From: Cyclobacteriaceae bacterium
GTDB lineage: Bacteria; Bacteroidota; Bacteroidia; Cytophagales; Cyclobacteriaceae
Length of the DNA stretch: 8,044 nucleotides
NCBI GenBank assembly: GCA_025455445.1
Contig: JALOMN010000059.1
Span: 1-8,044 of the forward strand
Direction: 5' to 3'
The position numbers and the translations under genes are program-made. Of this stretch, positions 6,930 to 8,044 are shown in pieces. Numbering within the stretch: the stretch's first letter is position 1; every line of letters begins with the position of its first letter. Below the pieces are notes generated by a model that was not told the DNA's origin, searched no databases, and was given only the letters and a program-made list of their open reading frames with translations.

Positions 6930-7904
6930 TTATAAGGTAGCTCCCACTCGCTCGAGCAATGCCTTGGTAGCTTTAATACCCTCTGCTTCACTCAATACAC
7001 TGCCTTCATATTCTATTCCAATATGACCGGTATATCCTGCGGCTTTTACAATTGGTAACATTTTCGAATAATCTGTTTCGATACAATTTCCCTGCTCATC
7101 AAAATTATTTGCTTTGGCGCTCACCCCTTTAGCAAATGGCATCATCTCCTCAACACCCTTATAACGATCATATTCTTCAATACATTTTCCGTCCCATTCG
7201 CCTACCCCATCGCGCTTGGTGCAGAAATTTCCGAAGTCTGGAAGCGTGCCACAATTGCTCATACCCACTTCCTTCATCACACCTGACAACCATTGTCCAT
7301 TCGAGGAATAGCCTCCATGATTCTCCACGATTATATTTATGCCCAATGGCTGTGCAAACTCACTTAGTTTGCGTAATCCATCTGCACCAGCTTTCGCTAC
7401 CTCTTCGGCTGTGCCAATACCAAAACAATTTACCCGTATGGAATGACAGCCAAGAAATTTAGCGGCTTCCACCCACTTATAATGATTCTCAACCGCCTCC
7501 ATTCTCTTTTTAGCATCGAGGTTTGCCATCTCTCCTTCACCATCGCACATGATAAGTACATTGGTAACACCTGCATCCGCTGCTCGTTTATTCAATTCAG
7601 TTAGATAGGTTGTGTCTTTCGCCTTATCCATGAAGAATTGGTTTACATATTCCACCGCGCTTATTCCAAATTCATTTTTTGCTTTAGCGGGGAATTCAAG
7701 GTTGTCAAATTCCTTTGCAAAGAGTGCTTTATGCAGAGACCATTCTGCTAATGAGATTTTGAAAGCCCACGGAATTGTAATCATGGTACTAGTATCACTG
7801 GATTCAGAAGTAGTTTTACCGGTGCAGGAAGATAAAAATGCATTAGCGCTAACTCCACTTAACGTAAGCAAGCCGAGAGATTTAATAAACTGTTCACGAT
7901 TCAT
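6930..7904 (-). CDS. Lipid-anchored sugar phosphate isomerase/epimerase-like protein (xylose isomerase-like TIM barrel)
   Basis: A 324-residue protein of the xylose isomerase-like/AP endonuclease 2 TIM-barrel superfamily, whose members isomerise or epimerise sugars or act on related substrates using a divalent metal. The N-terminus is a signal sequence with LSSC at 24-27, a plausible lipobox, followed by a Ser/Thr-rich linker; it lacks a twin-arginine motif. The barrel starts near residue 47 ([14 protein letters not shown]). Likely metal ligands and active-site residues are Glu194 in IIVENHGG, Asp223 in GTLPDFGNF and Glu298 in HIGIEYEG. The family often has a His near the end of strand 7, and here the matching region reads GVSAKA. 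Such secreted proteins are common in Bacteroidota carbohydrate loci beside oxidoreductases; here no such partner is seen inside the window. The exact substrate is unknown. The ATG at 7904 is set by the signal peptide, and a terminator follows the gene. Confidence 0.88.
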   Translation of the reverse strand: MNREQFIKSLGLLTLSGVSANAFLSSCTGKTTSESSDTSTMITIPWAFKISLAEWSLHKALFAKEFDNLEFPAKAKNEFGISAVEYVNQFFMDKAKDTTYLTELNKRAADAGVTNVLIMCDGEGEMANLDAKKRMEAVENHYKWVEAAKFLGCHSIRVNCFGIGTAEEVAKAGADGLRKLSEFAQPLGINIIVENHGGYSSNGQWLSGVMKEVGMSNCGTLPDFGNFCTKRDGVGEWDGKCIEEYDRYKGVEEMMPFAKGVSAKANNFDEQGNCIETDYSKMLPIVKAAGYTGHIGIEYEGSVLSEAEGIKATKALLERVGATL

Positions 7905-7905
7905 A

Positions 7906-7925
7906 GTTTCTGAGTTTTTAGAAAC
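7906..7925 (-). other. Small hairpin immediately upstream of the isomerase-like start codon
   Basis: GTTTCT (7906-7911) and AGAAAC (7920-7925) are exact reverse complements around an 8-nt, T-rich (plus) or A-rich (minus) loop. In the minus-strand transcript the hairpin ends one base before the AUG at 7904, where it could affect ribosome access. The stem is only 6 bp and AT-rich, so chance is quite possible. Confidence 0.3.
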
Positions 7926-7994
7926 ATGAAGTTATTATAAAGCAACTGCTTAACGTTAGATTAAAGTTGGAAGCGGTAGTATTCTTATTTGAAA

Positions 7995-8044
7995 TGCTAA
8001 AACGGATTGCCGTGTGTGTTGCGGATGATCAAATTTGCCACTGA
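7995..8044 (-). CDS. Possible 3' end of another minus-strand gene (partial, unrecognised)
   Basis: Reading the minus strand from the right edge gives an open frame of 15 codons, SVANLIIRNTHGNPF, then TAG. It would be the C-terminus of a gene lying mainly outside the window and pointing the same way as the isomerase-like gene about 90 nt downstream. Fifteen codons are too few to identify a family or to exclude chance. The rest of 7905-7994 holds only AT-rich leader sequence. Confidence 0.2.

Noticed and set aside
7136..7929. Two plus-strand open frames opposite the isomerase-like gene
   Set aside because: Both are antisense to a well-supported TIM-barrel gene, have low-complexity translations and match no family.
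7934..7939. TATAAT on the minus strand upstream of the isomerase-like gene
   Set aside because: It resembles the E. coli -10 box, but Bacteroidota promoters use TAnnTTTG and the region is AT-rich, so it carries little weight.
7994..8044. Plus-strand 16-codon frame ending in TGA at the very edge
   Set aside because: Too short, with no supporting promoter or conserved sequence; a chance frame.
1..8044. tRNA, rRNA, CRISPR array or insertion sequence
   Set aside because: No cloverleaf-like segments, regularly spaced repeats, transposase sequence or terminal inverted repeats were seen on either strand.

Overview
The window (about 8 kb, moderate-to-low GC) looks like a chromosomal segment of a Bacteroidota bacterium, probably Cytophagales-like. 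The evidence is a perfect TAnnTTTG-type -7 box in front of prfA, no clear Shine-Dalgarno sequences, several lipoproteins with short N-terminal anchors, and gene families typical of the phylum. The rank below phylum is a guess.

Layout. (1) 1-2073, minus strand: a lipoprotein gene overlaps the start of a hydantoinase/5-oxoprolinase-type gene by one base (TGATG). The oxoprolinase gene runs off the left edge and is broken: a conserved segment of roughly 20-30 codons is missing and the frame shifts at about 447-461. (2) 2268-3335, plus strand: prfA, peptide chain release factor 1, an intact housekeeping gene. It ends at a perfect 24-nt palindrome that probably terminates transcription from both sides. 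(3) 5849-3413, minus strand: a type III polyketide synthase, an overlapping SAM-dependent methyltransferase, and 57 nt further on an LPP20-like lipoprotein, running toward the same terminator. (4) 5976-6866, plus strand: a UbiA-family membrane prenyltransferase transcribed divergently from the polyketide synthase. The 126-nt spacer holds an imperfect palindrome that overlaps a possible promoter. (5) 7904-6930, minus strand: a lipid-anchored TIM-barrel sugar phosphate isomerase/epimerase-like protein with a strong hairpin terminator. The last 50 bases may hold the 3' tail of another minus-strand gene.

How the genes may work together. The most interesting unit is the set of polyketide synthase, methyltransferase and UbiA prenyltransferase. 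Together they could build an aromatic or pyrone polyketide head group, methylate it and attach an isoprenoid chain at the membrane, giving a quinone-like or phenolic meroterpenoid lipid. This is inferred from families and arrangement; the product cannot be read from the sequence. No flavin oxygenase or dedicated acyl-CoA supply gene is present in the window. The remaining genes look like ordinary neighbours.
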